DNA from: Anaerolineae bacterium
Lineage (GTDB): Bacteria; Chloroflexota; Anaerolineae; B4-G1; SLSP01
Direction: 5' to 3'
DNA: 13,876 bases
NCBI GenBank assembly: GCA_018055515.1
Contig: JAGPHL010000054.1
Coordinates: 1-13,876, forward strand
Shown here: positions 1 to 6,262 of the stretch, in pieces
Numbering within the stretch: the stretch's first letter is position 1
How the letters are laid out: every line of letters starts with the position of its first letter
Position numbers and translations under genes: made by a program
Notes under the pieces: model-generated
Told to the model about the DNA's origin: nothing
Databases searched by the model: none
What the model saw: only the letters and a program-made list of their open reading frames with translations

Positions 1-14
1 GCTCGGCTACTGAA

Positions 15-78
15 ACGTGAGCAAGTGCGAAGGTGCGAACGTGCGAAGGTGCCCACGTGCGAACGTGGCAACGTGTGA
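15..78 (+). repeat. 8-nt tandem repeat array, consensus ACGTGCGA, 8 units
   Basis: Eight consecutive 8-nt units can be read from base 15: ACGTGAGC, AAGTGCGA, AGGTGCGA, ACGTGCGA, AGGTGCCC, ACGTGCGA, ACGTGGCA, ACGTGTGA. A degenerate ninth runs into AAGTGATT. The period is 8, so the array would shift frame if translated, which fits non-coding DNA. Related words (ACGTGCAG, ACGTGCCC, TCGTGCGA) appear on the - strand near 7297-7340 upstream of the ABC ATPase, again just before AAGTGATT. Confidence 0.85.
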
Positions 79-221
79 ACGTAAGTGATTTGCTGATTTT
101 CTGAGAAGTTAACATGTTCCTGTGGCATATCACCGCAAATGAAAATGCGAGTCGCGAGCAGAGGCTGCGACGGCTCGCCGGTTCGGCTGGGGATGGAATC
201 CTCAGCCTGACACGAGCCAAC

Positions 222-260
222 CGCGCTGAAGCGCGTTGTTGGGAAAGCTCGCTTCAGCGA
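222..260. repeat. Pair of REP-like palindromes within the cassette
   Basis: Two short palindromes sit side by side: CGCGCT-GA-AGCGCG (222-235) and TCGCT-TC-AGCGA (249-260). Their cores, CGCTGAAGCG and CGCTTCAGCG, are reverse complements, so the two can also pair with each other as one longer hairpin. This layout resembles REP/BIME elements. The right-end cassette keeps both cores (CGCTGAAGCGAGC at 13623-13635 and ACGCGCTTCAGC at 13647-13658, + strand), but the palindrome nearer the right is degraded (CGTGCTGAAGCGCG on the - strand). No RAYT transposase is in the window. Confidence 0.6.
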
Positions 261-273
261 ACTTGACGTAGAA

Positions 274-295
274 GCCCCGGAATTCATTCCGGGGC
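274..295. other. Strong palindromic hairpin in the cassette
   Basis: GCCCCGGAAT (274-283) and ATTCCGGGGC (286-295) are perfect complements separated by two bases, so a 9-bp stem with a tetraloop is expected. No T-run follows, so it is not an obvious intrinsic terminator. The other cassette copy keeps only the right half (CATTCCGGGGC), so the hairpin is copy-specific. Confidence 0.6.
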
Positions 296-375
296 GGCCT
301 GAGCGCAGCCTGAAGTTTGCGTTACATTTGCCACGCAAGTGATTTTTCTCGCTTTCTCGCTTTTTCACTGATTCG

Positions 376-404
376 CTGACTGCTGACTCGCTGATCTCTA
401 TTTT
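376..404 (+). promoter_or_regulatory. Candidate promoter inside the cassette end block
   Basis: CTGACT (376-381), a 17-base spacer and TATTTT (399-404) resemble a sigma-70 promoter. The same hexamers with 17-bp spacing occur before the ABC ATPase (CTGACA/TATTTT, 7252-7224) and DUF3048 (CTGACT/TATTTT, 13444-13416). A start site 6-8 bases downstream would fall inside the Shine-Dalgarno, so either the leader is very short or the block is really a conserved 5' leader. Position and conservation are seen; promoter function is inferred. Confidence 0.35.
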
Positions 405-418
405 CCGAGGAGGTATTG

Positions 419-1486
419 ATGAAAGGTCTCATTCTCAGCGGCGGCAAAGGCACGCGCCTGTACCCGCTCACCTTCACCAGCGCCAAACAATTGATCCCGG
501 TGGCCAACAAGCCCATTCTCTTTCGCGTGATCGAAGCCATCCGTGACGCGGGAGTGACCGAAATCGGCATTGTGGTGGGCGACACCGCGGCGGAAATCAA
601 ACAGGCGATCCGGCGGGGCAACAAATGGGGCGTCGAAATCACCTACATTCAGCAGGAAGCTCCTTTGGGGCTGGCTCATGCCGTCAAAATCAGCCAGGAT
701 TTCCTGGGGGATGACCGCTTCGTGATGTTCCTGGGGGATAACGTCATTCAGGGAGGCATCTCGCCGCTGCTCCAGCAGTTCGCGGCTTCGGAATGGAACA
801 GCCAGATCGTGCTCACCGAAGTGAGTCACCCCGAACGTTACGGCGTCGCCGAGCTCAATGAGAGCGGGCAGATCGTCCGCCTCATTGAGAAGCCCAAAGT
901 CCCGCCTTCCAATCTGGCGCTCGTGGGGATTTACATGTTCGATTCTCACATCTTCGAGGCCGTGAATGCGATCAAACCGTCCTGGCGCGGCGAGTTGGAG
1001 ATCACCGACGCCATCCAGTGGCTGGTCGAGCGGGGTTATCGCGTCTTCCCCTACATTCATCGGGGGTGGTGGATTGATACGGGCGAGCCGGGCGAGATGC
1101 TCGAGGCCAACAGCCGCGTGCTGGAGGAAATCACGCCCACCATCGAGGGGTACGTGGACCGCGACTCCCAGGTGGATCACCGGGTGACGGTAGAGAAAGG
1201 CGCGGAAATCATCAACAGCGTCGTGCGCGGCCCTGCCATCATCGGGGAGAACACCCGCATCGTCAATTCCTACATCGGCCCCTTCACCGCCATCGGCCCC
1301 GAGTGTAGCATTCAAGATAGCGAGATCGAGCGCTCCATTGTGCTGGAGCACAGCGTCATCGAATCGTTGCCGGCGCGCATCCAGGATAGCCTCATCGGAC
1401 GGCACGTCAGCCTGCAGCGCTCGCCCATCCGCCCGAAGGCACTCAAACTCACGTTGGGGGATTACAGCCAGGCAGGGCTGCTGTAA
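419..1486 (+). CDS. rmlA: Glucose-1-phosphate thymidylyltransferase, long form (RmlA/StrD-type)
   Basis: 355 aa. It transfers a nucleotidyl group from dTTP (or a related NTP) to sugar-1-phosphate, giving an NDP-sugar for deoxysugar or polysaccharide synthesis in the cytoplasm. The nucleotidyltransferase fold shows the N-terminal GGKGTRL loop (8-14), K23 in SAKQLIPV, QEAPLGLAHA (79-88), the metal-binding GDN (106-108), EKP (157-159) and WIDTG (218-222). After about residue 245 come left-handed beta-helix hexapeptides (GPAIIGENTR, GPFTAIGPE), typical of the long class rather than the ~290-aa short RmlA. The ATG at 419 is chosen because AGGAGG lies 6 bases upstream; a TTG at 416 is in frame but closer to it. 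The gene stands alone between the repeat cassette and a terminator. No rmlB/C/D is nearby, so the exact sugar and nucleotide are uncertain; UTP use is possible. Confidence 0.88.
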   Translation: MKGLILSGGKGTRLYPLTFTSAKQLIPVANKPILFRVIEAIRDAGVTEIGIVVGDTAAEIKQAIRRGNKWGVEITYIQQEAPLGLAHAVKISQDFLGDDRFVMFLGDNVIQGGISPLLQQFAASEWNSQIVLTEVSHPERYGVAELNESGQIVRLIEKPKVPPSNLALVGIYMFDSHIFEAVNAIKPSWRGELEITDAIQWLVERGYRVFPYIHRGWWIDTGEPGEMLEANSRVLEEITPTIEGYVDRDSQVDHRVTVEKGAEIINSVVRGPAIIGENTRIVNSYIGPFTAIGPECSIQDSEIERSIVLEHSVIESLPARIQDSLIGRHVSLQRSPIRPKALKLTLGDYSQAGLL

Positions 1487-1505
1487 ATCAAGCGGGCGCA
1501 CTGGC

Positions 1506-1544
1506 AACGGCGGGGTCGAATCTTCGATCCCGCCGTTGTTTTGT
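1506..1544 (+). terminator. Intrinsic terminator of the RmlA gene
   Basis: AACGGCGGGGTCGAA (1506-1520) pairs with TTCGATCCCGCCGTT (1523-1537) with one G-T wobble, forming a long GC-rich stem with a very tight loop, followed by GTTTTGT. It begins 19 bases after the stop codon. Stem plus short T-run fits Rho-independent termination. Confidence 0.8.
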
Positions 1545-1571
1545 GGCCGGCAAGGGCCGGAAGCCGCGAAA

Positions 1572-1600
1572 TTCTTATCATTTTCTAAACTTGGAATAAT
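1572..1600 (+). promoter_or_regulatory. Weak candidate promoter for the sHSP cluster
   Basis: TTCTTA (1572-1577), a 17-base spacer and AATAAT (1595-1600) sit in an unusually AT-rich pocket (about 1570-1625) of this GC-rich window. The -35 is poor and the leader would be about 135 nt. No CIRCE (TTAGCACTC-N9-GAGTGCTAA) or HspR (HAIR-type) repeat was seen upstream. Confidence 0.3.
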
Positions 1601-1693
1601 GAAATTCTAATCTTTCTTGCATACAATCAGGGCGAAAAAGGCGGAAGAGCCGCGAAGGCGGACTCTCGCAAAAGTAAATCACTCGACTGCAAA

Positions 1694-1739
1694 GTCAGTC
1701 CATACTTAGAAAAATATCACATCACAATCAGGAGGTGAC
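1694..1739 (+). promoter_or_regulatory. Possible weak helix masking the first sHSP ribosome binding site
   Basis: GTCA-G-TCC (1694-1701) can pair with GGA-GG-TGAC (1731-1739), which is the Shine-Dalgarno AGGAGGTGA of the first sHSP, leaving an AT-rich loop of 29 nt. A competing small hairpin, GACT-GCAA-AGTC (1685-1696), uses part of the same strand. Weak, interrupted pairing over a ribosome site is how many sHSP RNA thermometers work, but the helix is only 4+3 bp and could be chance. It does not match the ROSE or FourU consensus. Confidence 0.25.
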
Positions 1740-1742
1740 AAA

Positions 1743-2189
1743 ATGTTACAGCGTCAGTTCAGGGGAATGAGCCCAATGTGGCGTGAGTTGGAGCAGTTGC
1801 GACGGGAGATGGATCGCCTGTGGGGCGAGGTGGCGGCCCCGTTTGAAGCGCCGGCCCTCCGCGGCTATCCTGCCATGAACGTCTGGATGAACGAGAACGG
1901 CGCGGTCGTGACCACGGAACTGCCGGGGGTCCTGTCGGACAATCTGGACATCAATGTGGCGGACAACACTCTGACCGTCAGTGGCAGCCGCAAGCCGGAA
2001 GAGCTGGAAGAAGGGGCGACCTATCATCGGCGCGAACGCGCTTACGGTACCTTCACCCGCAGCTTCCAACTGCCCTTCAAGGTGGATCCTCAAAAGGTGG
2101 AAGCGTCGCTTAACAACGGCATTCTGACGATCACGCTGCCGCGCGCCGAAGAGGACAAGCCGAAGAAGATCGCCGTGCGGGTCAGCTGA
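1743..2189 (+). CDS. Hsp20/alpha-crystallin small heat-shock protein (1 of 3)
   Basis: 148 aa. An ATP-independent holdase that binds unfolding proteins and keeps them refoldable in the cytoplasm. The N-terminal arm (1-42) has a helical MWRELEQLRREMDRLW segment. The alpha-crystallin domain runs about 43-135, with ELPGV (59-63), YGTFTRSFQLP (101-111) and the family signature NGILTITLP (125-133). The C-terminal tail has an I-x-V motif (IAV, 143-145) that docks neighbouring dimers in sHSP oligomers. The ATG follows a strong AGGAGGTGA. It is the first of three tandem sHSP genes; the next starts 49 bases after its stop. The family is certain; the partition of substrates among the three is unknown. 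Confidence 0.93.
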   Translation: MLQRQFRGMSPMWRELEQLRREMDRLWGEVAAPFEAPALRGYPAMNVWMNENGAVVTTELPGVLSDNLDINVADNTLTVSGSRKPEELEEGATYHRRERAYGTFTRSFQLPFKVDPQKVEASLNNGILTITLPRAEEDKPKKIAVRVS

Positions 2190-2238
2190 GGTCGCTGCCC
2201 GCCATATCACACAATTCCTGGATTAACGGAGGTGCACC

Positions 2239-2652
2239 ATGGCTGAGGAAACCAAAGAACTGCAAATGGAGCAGGCTAAAAAGCAAGAACTGTTGGAAGG
2301 CGATGCCGAGCGGACCCGCTCACGGCTGGTGTTCGTGCCCCGCGTGGACATTTACGAAGGGAACGACGCGATTGTGGTGCTGGCGGACATGCCGGGCGTC
2401 GCGCCGGAAGCGGTGGACATTACGCTGGAAAGCAATGTGCTGAACATCAACGGCTACGTGACGCCGCAGTACCCAGAGGGCTACAGCCTGGCGTGGGCCG
2501 AGTATCGCATCGGCGATTATCAGCGCAGTTTCACCCTTTCGGAGGAAATTGACCAGGAGCGGATCGAGGCGACGGTAAAGGATGGCGTCCTGCGGCTGGT
2601 GCTGCCCAAGGCCACGCCCACCACTCGCAAGATCGCTATCAAGGGCGCCTGA
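2239..2652 (+). CDS. Hsp20/alpha-crystallin small heat-shock protein (2 of 3), divergent
   Basis: 137 aa. The alpha-crystallin domain spans about 33-124: VDIYEGNDAIVVLADMPGV resembles the VDVIEKEKEILVKAELPG of the third gene, and KDGVLRLVLPK (114-124) is the GVL signature. The tail carries an I-x-I motif (IAI, 132-134). The N-terminal arm is short and highly charged (AEETKELQMEQAKKQELLEGD), unlike the hydrophobic arms of its neighbours. The segment after the first strands (YVTPQYPEGYSLAWAEYRIGDYQRSF) replaces the usual H/YxRERxYGxF stretch, suggesting altered dimer contacts. The start is fixed by GGAGGTG seven bases before the ATG. It may co-assemble with the flanking sHSPs (inference). Membership of the Hsp20 family is clear. 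Confidence 0.9.
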   Translation: MAEETKELQMEQAKKQELLEGDAERTRSRLVFVPRVDIYEGNDAIVVLADMPGVAPEAVDITLESNVLNINGYVTPQYPEGYSLAWAEYRIGDYQRSFTLSEEIDQERIEATVKDGVLRLVLPKATPTTRKIAIKGA

Positions 2653-2682
2653 TGAGCCTCGTAGAGGCGCCCGTGCCTCTGC
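2643..2682 (+). other. Overlapping hairpins at the end of the second sHSP gene
   Basis: Three mutually exclusive stems share the same bases: GGGCGCCT (2643-2650) with AGGCGCCC (2665-2672); GCCTC with GAGGC around the GTA at 2661-2663; and AGAGGC (2663-2668) with GCCTCT (2675-2680). The first spans the stop codon. There is no T-run, so this is not a clean terminator; it could pause polymerase, block 3' decay or tune expression of the third gene. The remaining gap to 2768 shows only a TTGACG (2712-2717) without a matching -10. Confidence 0.35.
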
Positions 2683-2768
2683 TCTGATGATGACGCGGCC
2701 GGATGCTTTCTTGACGAGTTGAGTGTCGCTGATTCAGGACTATCAAAGCGTTAAAGGAGGTGAAGAAT

Positions 2769-3266
2769 ATGTCACTCTTAGAGCGGAATTTCTGGAAGCG
2801 GGAACGCCGCCCGCGGCGAGAGGCAGAATCTACGGCCCTGGCTTCGCCGCTTGAGGAGCCGGAGCGCCTGTTCGAGGACTTCTTCAACAACTTCTGGCTG
2901 GCGCCCTTCAGCCCGTTCGAGATGACCTGGGGCGAGTTCACCCCGCAGGTAGATGTCATTGAGAAGGAAAAAGAGATTCTGGTGAAGGCGGAACTGCCCG
3001 GCATGAGCGAGAAAGACGTCCAGGTCTCGCTCGCGCAGGACGCGCTCACCATCAGCGGCGAGAAGAAGACTGAAGAGGAACATCGCAGCGGCAACGTCTA
3101 TCGCATGGAACGTAGCTACGGCGCCTTTAGCCGCACCATCCCGCTGCCGGTAGACGTGGACGTCGAAAAGGCAGACGCGACTTTCAAGAATGGCGTGCTC
3201 ACCATCACTCTGCCCAAGGTTGCCGCCGCAAAAGAGAGCCGCAAAATCAAGATCAAGACTCAGTGA
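2769..3266 (+). CDS. Hsp20/alpha-crystallin small heat-shock protein (3 of 3)
   Basis: 165 aa, the longest and most typical of the three. The N-terminal arm (1-57) is basic and then aromatic-rich (LFEDFFNNFWLAPFSPF), a usual substrate-binding feature. The alpha-crystallin domain is about 58-150: VDVIEKEKEI, KAELPGM (73-79), YRMERSYGAFSRTIPLP (111-127) and the signature NGVLTITLPK (141-150). The tail has the oligomerising I-x-I motif (IKI, 160-162). A GTG at 2760 is in frame, but it lies inside the Shine-Dalgarno AAAGGAGGTG, so the ATG at 2769 is the correct start. A strong terminator follows 19 bases after the stop, closing the + strand cluster. Confidence 0.93.
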   Translation: MSLLERNFWKRERRPRREAESTALASPLEEPERLFEDFFNNFWLAPFSPFEMTWGEFTPQVDVIEKEKEILVKAELPGMSEKDVQVSLAQDALTISGEKKTEEEHRSGNVYRMERSYGAFSRTIPLPVDVDVEKADATFKNGVLTITLPKVAAAKESRKIKIKTQ

Positions 3267-3285
3267 CCTGCCTGAGCCTCACGCC

Positions 3286-3324
3286 AGGGGCGAAGGAGTG
3301 GCTTGCCACTCTCTCGCCCCTTTT
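3286..3324 (+). terminator. Strong intrinsic terminator after the sHSP cluster
   Basis: AGGGGCGA (3286-3293) pairs with TCGCCCCT (3314-3321). Inside it GGAGTGGC (3295-3302) pairs with GCCACTCT (3305-3312) with one G-T wobble, giving a nearly continuous stem of about 16 bp followed by TTTT. It lies between converging transcription units. On the - strand the stem is not followed by a T-run, so it serves the sHSP side best, though it may also block read-through from the small gene on the right. Confidence 0.9.
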
Positions 3325-3362
3325 GCATTCCAGAGCGGAGCTCCAGGTTGGGAAGCCCGGCC

Positions 3363-3545
3363 TCACTGCCGTTGATGCCGCAGGCCGCGCTCCAGTCCCC
3401 ATCCCGCCCCAGCGGCCAGCAGCGCCAGCGCCAGCGCGGTCGGCCATTCTCCACTGAACAGCGCCCCCAGGGCACCCAGGGCCGCTGCCACCGTCAACGC
3501 GCCGAGTCCCAGTTTCCAGGCCAGGGAAAAGCTGAACTTCCACAT
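3363..3545 (-). CDS. Small membrane protein of unknown function
   Basis: 60 aa from the ATG at 3545; another in-frame ATG at 3557 would give 64 aa. The inner start is preferred because GAGG lies 6 bases before it. Two hydrophobic segments are visible, about residues 10-31 (WKLGLGALTVAAALGALGAL) and 34-52 (WPTALALALLAAGAGWG), joined by a short SGE turn, with a basic C-terminus (ERGLRHQRQ). It begins 16 bases after the stop of the upstream ABC permease gene, so it is probably the last gene of the exporter operon. I do not recognise a family. It could be an accessory subunit of the exporter, or an unrelated hitchhiker. Confidence 0.6.
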   Translation of the reverse strand: MWKFSFSLAWKLGLGALTVAAALGALGALFSGEWPTALALALLAAGAGWGLERGLRHQRQ

Positions 3546-3561
3546 GGGACGCCTCATTCCC

Positions 3562-4773
3562 TCATTCGTAGTGCTGGAAGCGCAAAGTCCCCACCAGCGC
3601 GAAGACCAGGGCGAAGCCCAGCAGGACGCCCACGTAGGGCAGCACGCGCCCCACATCCGCGCCGCGCGCGAGCAAGTCCGTGTACGCGCGCATCGCCCAC
3701 GTGGAGGGCAAAATCTGCACCACTTGCCGGTAAAGCGGCGGCGTGATCTCCATCGGATACCAGGCGCCGCCCAACGCCGCCATACCCATCGAAAGTCCCA
3801 CGACCACGCTACTCGCCTGGCCCCGCGTTCTGACCACGGTCGCAAGCAGGATCCCCAGCGAGACCGTCGCCAGCGCAAAAGCGAACGAGACCAGCGCTAC
3901 CGCCAGGGGATCGCGTCCCCAGTTCACGCCGAAGAGCACCGCGCCGCCGACAAGCAAAATGGCCATCTGCAACAGGCCCAGCAGCAGCCGTCCCAGCAGC
4001 TTCCCCATGAGCACCACGCCGCGCGAAGTCGGCGTCACCAGCATCCGGCGCAGCGTCCCGCCGAGGCGCTCGTTCACCAGCACCTCCGCGGCGCCCAGCA
4101 GTGTGATCTGCACCCACGTGACCAGTTGCCCCGCCGAAGCCTGTTCGGCGCTCGAGGCCATGGCGTTCGCCTCATCGGCGAGGGTGACGCCCGCGGGCCA
4201 ATGCACGGTCGCCACCGCCGGGGGCTGCTGCACTGCCGCGAGGGTGTCCTCCAGCACCTGGCGGAAGAAAGCCGTTTCTGCCGCCGGCGTGTCCACGACG
4301 CCGGCGGCGCGAGCCTGCTCCAATCCCTGCTGCGCCACGAGCGCCGCGCCGCCCACCCGTCCCTGCGCCGCGCGCACCGCCTGCTCCACGGCCAGGCTCG
4401 CGCTGTCGTCAGGGCGCGTGTGCAGGGTGAGCGTGACCATGTCGCCGTTGAGGAGGGCCGTGGTGAAATAGGCGGGGATCTCCAGCCCGTAGCCCTCCGC
4501 CGGCAGCGCTTCGACCTGCTCCGGTTCCAGGTTGGCCTCCGACAGCGCCGCGAGGAAGGCTTCCACTAACGGGCCTTGATCTGCGGCCCGCACGCACAGC
4601 GGAATGCGCAGCTCCTGCGGCGTCTCCTCGTCCCCCGGCATCATCCCGCCCAGGCCGGCCCCCACCGCTGCCGTGAAGAGCAACGGCAGCACTAAAAAGA
4701 AAACTAACGCGATGGGGCTTGTAAACTCCATCCGAAATTCGTTGCGGATCAGGGCGCGTAAACGTTGTATCAT
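3562..4773 (-). CDS. ABC-2 type exporter permease (first of two)
   Basis: 403 aa integral membrane subunit of an ABC exporter. Layout is typical of the ABC2_membrane_3/YhfN-like permeases: a first membrane helix after a cytoplasmic N-terminus (about 18-42, SPIALVFFLVLPLLF), a large extracytoplasmic domain of about 170 residues, then a C-terminal bundle with several helices. The cytoplasmic coupling region reads NERLGGTLRRMLVTPTS, matching the family pattern ER-x-x-GTLxRLLxTPxS, followed by a GK-rich start to the next helix. The ATG is preceded by GGGGGGA. It starts 46 bases after the second permease stops, and together they would make the heterodimeric channel driven by the ATPase at 6263-7210. 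The exported substrate (drug, lipid or polysaccharide) cannot be read from sequence. Confidence 0.88.
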   Translation of the reverse strand: MIQRLRALIRNEFRMEFTSPIALVFFLVLPLLFTAAVGAGLGGMMPGDEETPQELRIPLCVRAADQGPLVEAFLAALSEANLEPEQVEALPAEGYGLEIPAYFTTALLNGDMVTLTLHTRPDDSASLAVEQAVRAAQGRVGGAALVAQQGLEQARAAGVVDTPAAETAFFRQVLEDTLAAVQQPPAVATVHWPAGVTLADEANAMASSAEQASAGQLVTWVQITLLGAAEVLVNERLGGTLRRMLVTPTSRGVVLMGKLLGRLLLGLLQMAILLVGGAVLFGVNWGRDPLAVALVSFAFALATVSLGILLATVVRTRGQASSVVVGLSMGMAALGGAWYPMEITPPLYRQVVQILPSTWAMRAYTDLLARGADVGRVLPYVGVLLGFALVFALVGTLRFQHYE

Positions 4774-4819
4774 GGTTCCCCCCGAAGCTGGAAATCACGG
4801 GCCAGAGCCGCCGGGCGAC

Positions 4820-6163
4820 TCATCTGAACTGCCGCCGAAAACCGACCACGGCGAGCGAATAGTAGCAGGCGGTGAGCAGCAGCGTGCCGCCGAACAACGG
4901 CAGGACGTCCGCCAGCCCATGGCCGCTTTGCAGTTTGGAGAAGATTTCGATGCCCCACGCCTGCGGTGTGATCAGGCTGAGCTGTTGCACCCACGTCGGC
5001 AAATTCGCGCGCGGGAAGAAGCTCCCCGACAGCGCCGAGCCGATGAGGGTGACGGCGCTGCCGATAGCGCTCGCCTGTCCCGCCGTCTGCGCCCACGCGG
5101 AGACGAGCGCTCCCACCCCCGAGGCGCAGGTCACCAGCACCAGAAGCGCCAGCGGCACCAACAGCGGTGGCCCCCAATGCGCGCCGACCAGGCTTGTCGC
5201 GCCCCAGAGGATCAGGACCTGCAACAAGCCCGTCAACACGACGCCGGCCATCTTCCCTACCAGCACACTGAGAGGGGAGGTGGGGGTGATGAGGAGTCGC
5301 GGCAACGTGCCCCATTCGCGTTCCGCCAGCAACGTCCGCCCGCCGGCGGTGACCGCAAACATCAGGAAGACGATGGAGAGGCTGGTGGCAGAATAATCCA
5401 GCCAGTTGAAGCCCCGTCCGCCCGGCGCGACGATTTGCAGGCGCACCGGCAGATCGCTTGTCTGGGGCTCCTCGACGGTCGCGGCGTCGAACGCGCCAGC
5501 CGACAGCCGTGCCCCCATGTCGGCGCCGCTCGCGATCTGGGCCGCGACGAGGCGTGTCATGATCACCCGCACGCCCTGCGTCTGGAGGTTCATGATTTCG
5601 ATGCCCTGCGTCACGAGGCTCTTGACGATGGCCGTGCTGAGGCGCCAGTCAGGGCTGGCGTAGAGCTCGATGGTGACGGGGGACGCGGCGTCTGAGGTGG
5701 GCGCCAGGGCAAAAATCCGCCCCAGCTCCATTTTTTGAGCGTCGGTCAGCGCCTCGAAGCGCGCTCCATCCATGGCCGTCAGATCGAGGCCGAGGGTTTG
5801 CTGCGCTTGCACGGCCTGCGGGAAGGCCCGGTCGCTGAAATCCTCCGGGATGATGACGAGCACGGCGACCTCGTCGCGCTCGACGCGCGCGCGGGCGGCG
5901 GCTTCATCGCTCACGGGCTCCAGGGCAATCAGGTCCCGCACTTCCTCGGAATCGAAAACATCCACCAGGGTTTGAGACAACGTGCCGCGATCCCGGTTGA
6001 GCCACAGCACCGGCACATCGGAGAGCGTCCCGCCACCGCCGCTGAATGCCGCGCCGATCGCCAGCGTGAGCACCAGCGGCGTCACCAGCATGGTCACCAG
6101 CATCCCCACATCGCGGAACGCCAGCCGGACTTCTTTCAATGCAAGGGTCCATAGTTTTTTCAT
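4820..6163 (-). CDS. ABC-2 type exporter permease (second of two)
   Basis: 447 aa. Same architecture as its neighbour: N-terminal helix about 19-40 (VGMLVTMLVTPLVLTLAIGAA), a long extracytoplasmic domain with alternating charged segments, then a C-terminal helical bundle. The coupling stretch LLAEREWGTLPRLLITPTSP is the family's ER-x-x-GTLxRLLxTP motif. The start at 6163 (MKKLWTLALKEVRLAFRD) is chosen because AAGGGA lies 6 bases upstream; an open frame extends 17 codons further but has no ribosome site. It is 99 bases downstream of the ATPase and 46 upstream of the sister permease. The two permeases share the motif but differ greatly in sequence, so the channel is likely a heterodimer. Confidence 0.88.
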   Translation of the reverse strand: MKKLWTLALKEVRLAFRDVGMLVTMLVTPLVLTLAIGAAFSGGGGTLSDVPVLWLNRDRGTLSQTLVDVFDSEEVRDLIALEPVSDEAAARARVERDEVAVLVIIPEDFSDRAFPQAVQAQQTLGLDLTAMDGARFEALTDAQKMELGRIFALAPTSDAASPVTIELYASPDWRLSTAIVKSLVTQGIEIMNLQTQGVRVIMTRLVAAQIASGADMGARLSAGAFDAATVEEPQTSDLPVRLQIVAPGGRGFNWLDYSATSLSIVFLMFAVTAGGRTLLAEREWGTLPRLLITPTSPLSVLVGKMAGVVLTGLLQVLILWGATSLVGAHWGPPLLVPLALLVLVTCASGVGALVSAWAQTAGQASAIGSAVTLIGSALSGSFFPRANLPTWVQQLSLITPQAWGIEIFSKLQSGHGLADVLPLFGGTLLLTACYYSLAVVGFRRQFR

Positions 6164-6221
6164 AATAAGTCCCTTAAAAATTGCGGATTGCAAGCTGAAA
6201 GCTGGAAAGTACACGTGGCGA

Positions 6222-6262
6222 GTTGGCTCGTGACCCGTCTTTCCGCTTTTTCGCCTTCTCGC
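6222..6262 (-). repeat. Partial repeat cassette between ATPase and permease genes
   Basis: About three 8-nt words of the GCGARAA type (read on the - strand: GCGAGAAGGCGAAAAAGCGG) are followed by CACGAGCCAAC, an 11-mer also found at 211-221 in the left cassette. The 8-nt words here run in the opposite sense to the downstream gene compared with the three full cassettes, and the end block with the ribosome site is missing. It looks like a rearranged fragment filling the ATPase-permease gap. Confidence 0.6.

Larger units (their letters stand above)
191..412 (+). repeat. Modular upstream repeat cassette, copy 1 (upstream of RmlA)
   Basis: This stretch is repeated in inverted orientation at 13408-13687, where it precedes the DUF3048 gene. 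Shared blocks, in order: GCCTGACACGAGCC, CGCGTTGTTGG, GCTCGCTTCAGCGAACTTGA, CATTCCGGGGCGGCCTGAG, CCTGAAGTTTGCG, AAGTGATTTTTC, 8-nt words of the type TTTCTCGC, and a 45-nt block (368-412) identical in both. The last block ends in CCGAGGAG, the RmlA Shine-Dalgarno. This copy has only about three 8-nt units (345-368), against eleven at the right end. Confidence 0.85.
1..418. other. Gene-free intergenic stretch composed of repeats
   Basis: No convincing coding region is present: the open frames here run through repeats or lie antisense to the RmlA gene. In order it holds an 8-nt tandem array (15-78), a short AT-richer link with the words AAGTGATTTG and CTGATTTTCTGAG (83-106), an imperfect hairpin (147-154 against 171-178, with GCGAG and CTCGC at its base), two REP-like palindromes, a strong hairpin, and a cassette that runs into the RmlA ribosome binding site. 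The gene to the left lies outside the window, so whether the 147-178 hairpin terminates it cannot be told. Confidence 0.75.

Noticed and set aside
15..78. CRISPR array
   Set aside because: The repeats are 8 nt and directly adjacent with no spacers, and no cas gene is present.
398..1507. 369-codon open frame antisense to RmlA
   Set aside because: It is a GC-rich shadow of the RmlA gene with no recognisable domain; the + frame carries all the catalytic motifs.
1550..1742. CIRCE, HspR or sigma-32 type control site before the sHSP cluster
   Set aside because: None of these consensus sequences was found; only a weak sigma-70-like pair is visible.
2712..2717. Internal promoter (TTGACG) before the third sHSP
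   Set aside because: No acceptable -10 hexamer lies 15-19 bases downstream.
2760..2768. GTG start for the third sHSP
   Set aside because: The GTG is part of the Shine-Dalgarno AAAGGAGGTG; the ATG nine bases later has correct spacing.
3544..4569. Long + strand open frames opposite the ABC permeases and the GNAT gene (also 4604-5695, 6188-7639, 7658-8449)
   Set aside because: Their products are rich in Arg/His/Gln low-complexity runs typical of antisense frames in GC-rich DNA, and the - strand frames encode clear membrane, ATPase and GNAT proteins.
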